13,225 nt of DNA from Deinococcus sp. (lineage in GTDB: Bacteria > Deinococcota > Deinococci > Deinococcales > Deinococcaceae), in contig JAGLBF010000062.1 of assembly GCA_018260375.1 (NCBI GenBank), forward strand, positions 1 to 13,225. The letters run 5' to 3'. Numbering within the stretch: the stretch's first letter is position 1; every line of letters begins with the position of its first letter. The position numbers were made by a program, and so were the translations under genes. A model generated the notes under the pieces. It was not told the origin of the DNA, searched no databases, and saw only the letters and a program-made list of their open reading frames with translations. Shown here in pieces: positions 13,086-13,225 of the stretch.

Positions 13086-13225
13086 GATACGGATTCCGAT
13101 TGATTCAGTGCAGTTCTGAATCAATCCGAGCGGACGCGAGTGGGAACAGCATACGGGTTTCGCGGTATGGAGCCGCAGGCGGTGTCTTCCCGACTGTGGT
13201 GGAATTTAGCGGCAGTCCGTATGAG
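13086..13225 (+). repeat. Family A repeat, copy A4 (reaches the window end)
   Basis: A full-length copy of 140 bases starting GATACGGATTCCG and ending CAGTCCGTATGAG. Arms GATTGATTCAG (13098-13108) and CTGAATCAATC (13116-13126) form the 11-base hairpin with loop TGCAGTT. The right half matches A2 almost perfectly, while the central TACGGGTTTCGCGG differs from TACGGACTGTGCGG in A2 and is shared with A3. Confidence 0.9.

Noticed and set aside
1..13225. Circular molecule suggested by identical ends
   Set aside because: The eight-base match is fully explained by both ends lying in a dispersed repeat; there is no replication gene or longer overlap.

Overview
The window looks like chromosomal DNA from a Deinococcus species. 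The strongest marker is an IrrE/PprI homologue (10306-11112), the metalloprotease that controls the Deinococcus DNA-damage response, sitting directly upstream of folP, folB and folK, an order I recall from D. radiodurans. Other supporting signs are several genes with a TANNNT box 5-7 bases before the ATG and no Shine-Dalgarno (the leaderless-mRNA signature documented in D. deserti) and dispersed intergenic repeats of about 140 bp, reminiscent of the small noncoding repeats known in this genus. The species cannot be named from what is here.

Layout from left to right. Positions 1-157 hold a repeat fragment (family B) and the promoter of a small exported cytochrome c (158-496, +). A decayed family A repeat separates it from a convergent small HNH-type protein (617-964, -). 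A minus-strand lipid-degradation cluster then runs from 6338 down to 1205: a FadN-type 3-hydroxyacyl-CoA dehydrogenase/enoyl-CoA hydratase, a membrane-anchored alpha/beta hydrolase and a thiolase. A 374-base divergent spacer with two tandem repeats separates fadN from pnp (6713-8866, +), encoding polynucleotide phosphorylase. Next come a small TPR-like protein of unknown function (8982-9299), a repeat cluster, an acyl-CoA-binding protein (9635-9886), a second repeat cluster, irrE, and the folP-folB-folK operon (11230-12966). A final B-A repeat pair closes the window.

Functionally, FadN, the thiolase and the acyl-CoA-binding protein cover fatty acyl-CoA handling and three of the four beta-oxidation steps (no acyl-CoA dehydrogenase is present). 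The hydrolase may feed this pathway. FolP, FolB and FolK supply three steps of dihydropteroate synthesis. PNPase is the RNA turnover enzyme that D. radiodurans couples to the Ro protein Rsr. IrrE is the protease that cleaves the repressor DdrO.

The least ordinary part is the noncoding DNA. Two repeat families, A (about 140 bp, three full copies and two shortened ones) and B (about 110-130 bp, four copies), fill most long gaps. Family A carries hairpins whose arms change together between copies. In one pair of copies the 29-base hairpin is inverted relative to the rest of the element, and one A copy appears to have split a B copy. Both window ends lie in this repeat, so the window may be a whole contig broken at repeats. 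I saw no tRNA, rRNA, CRISPR array or transposase gene.
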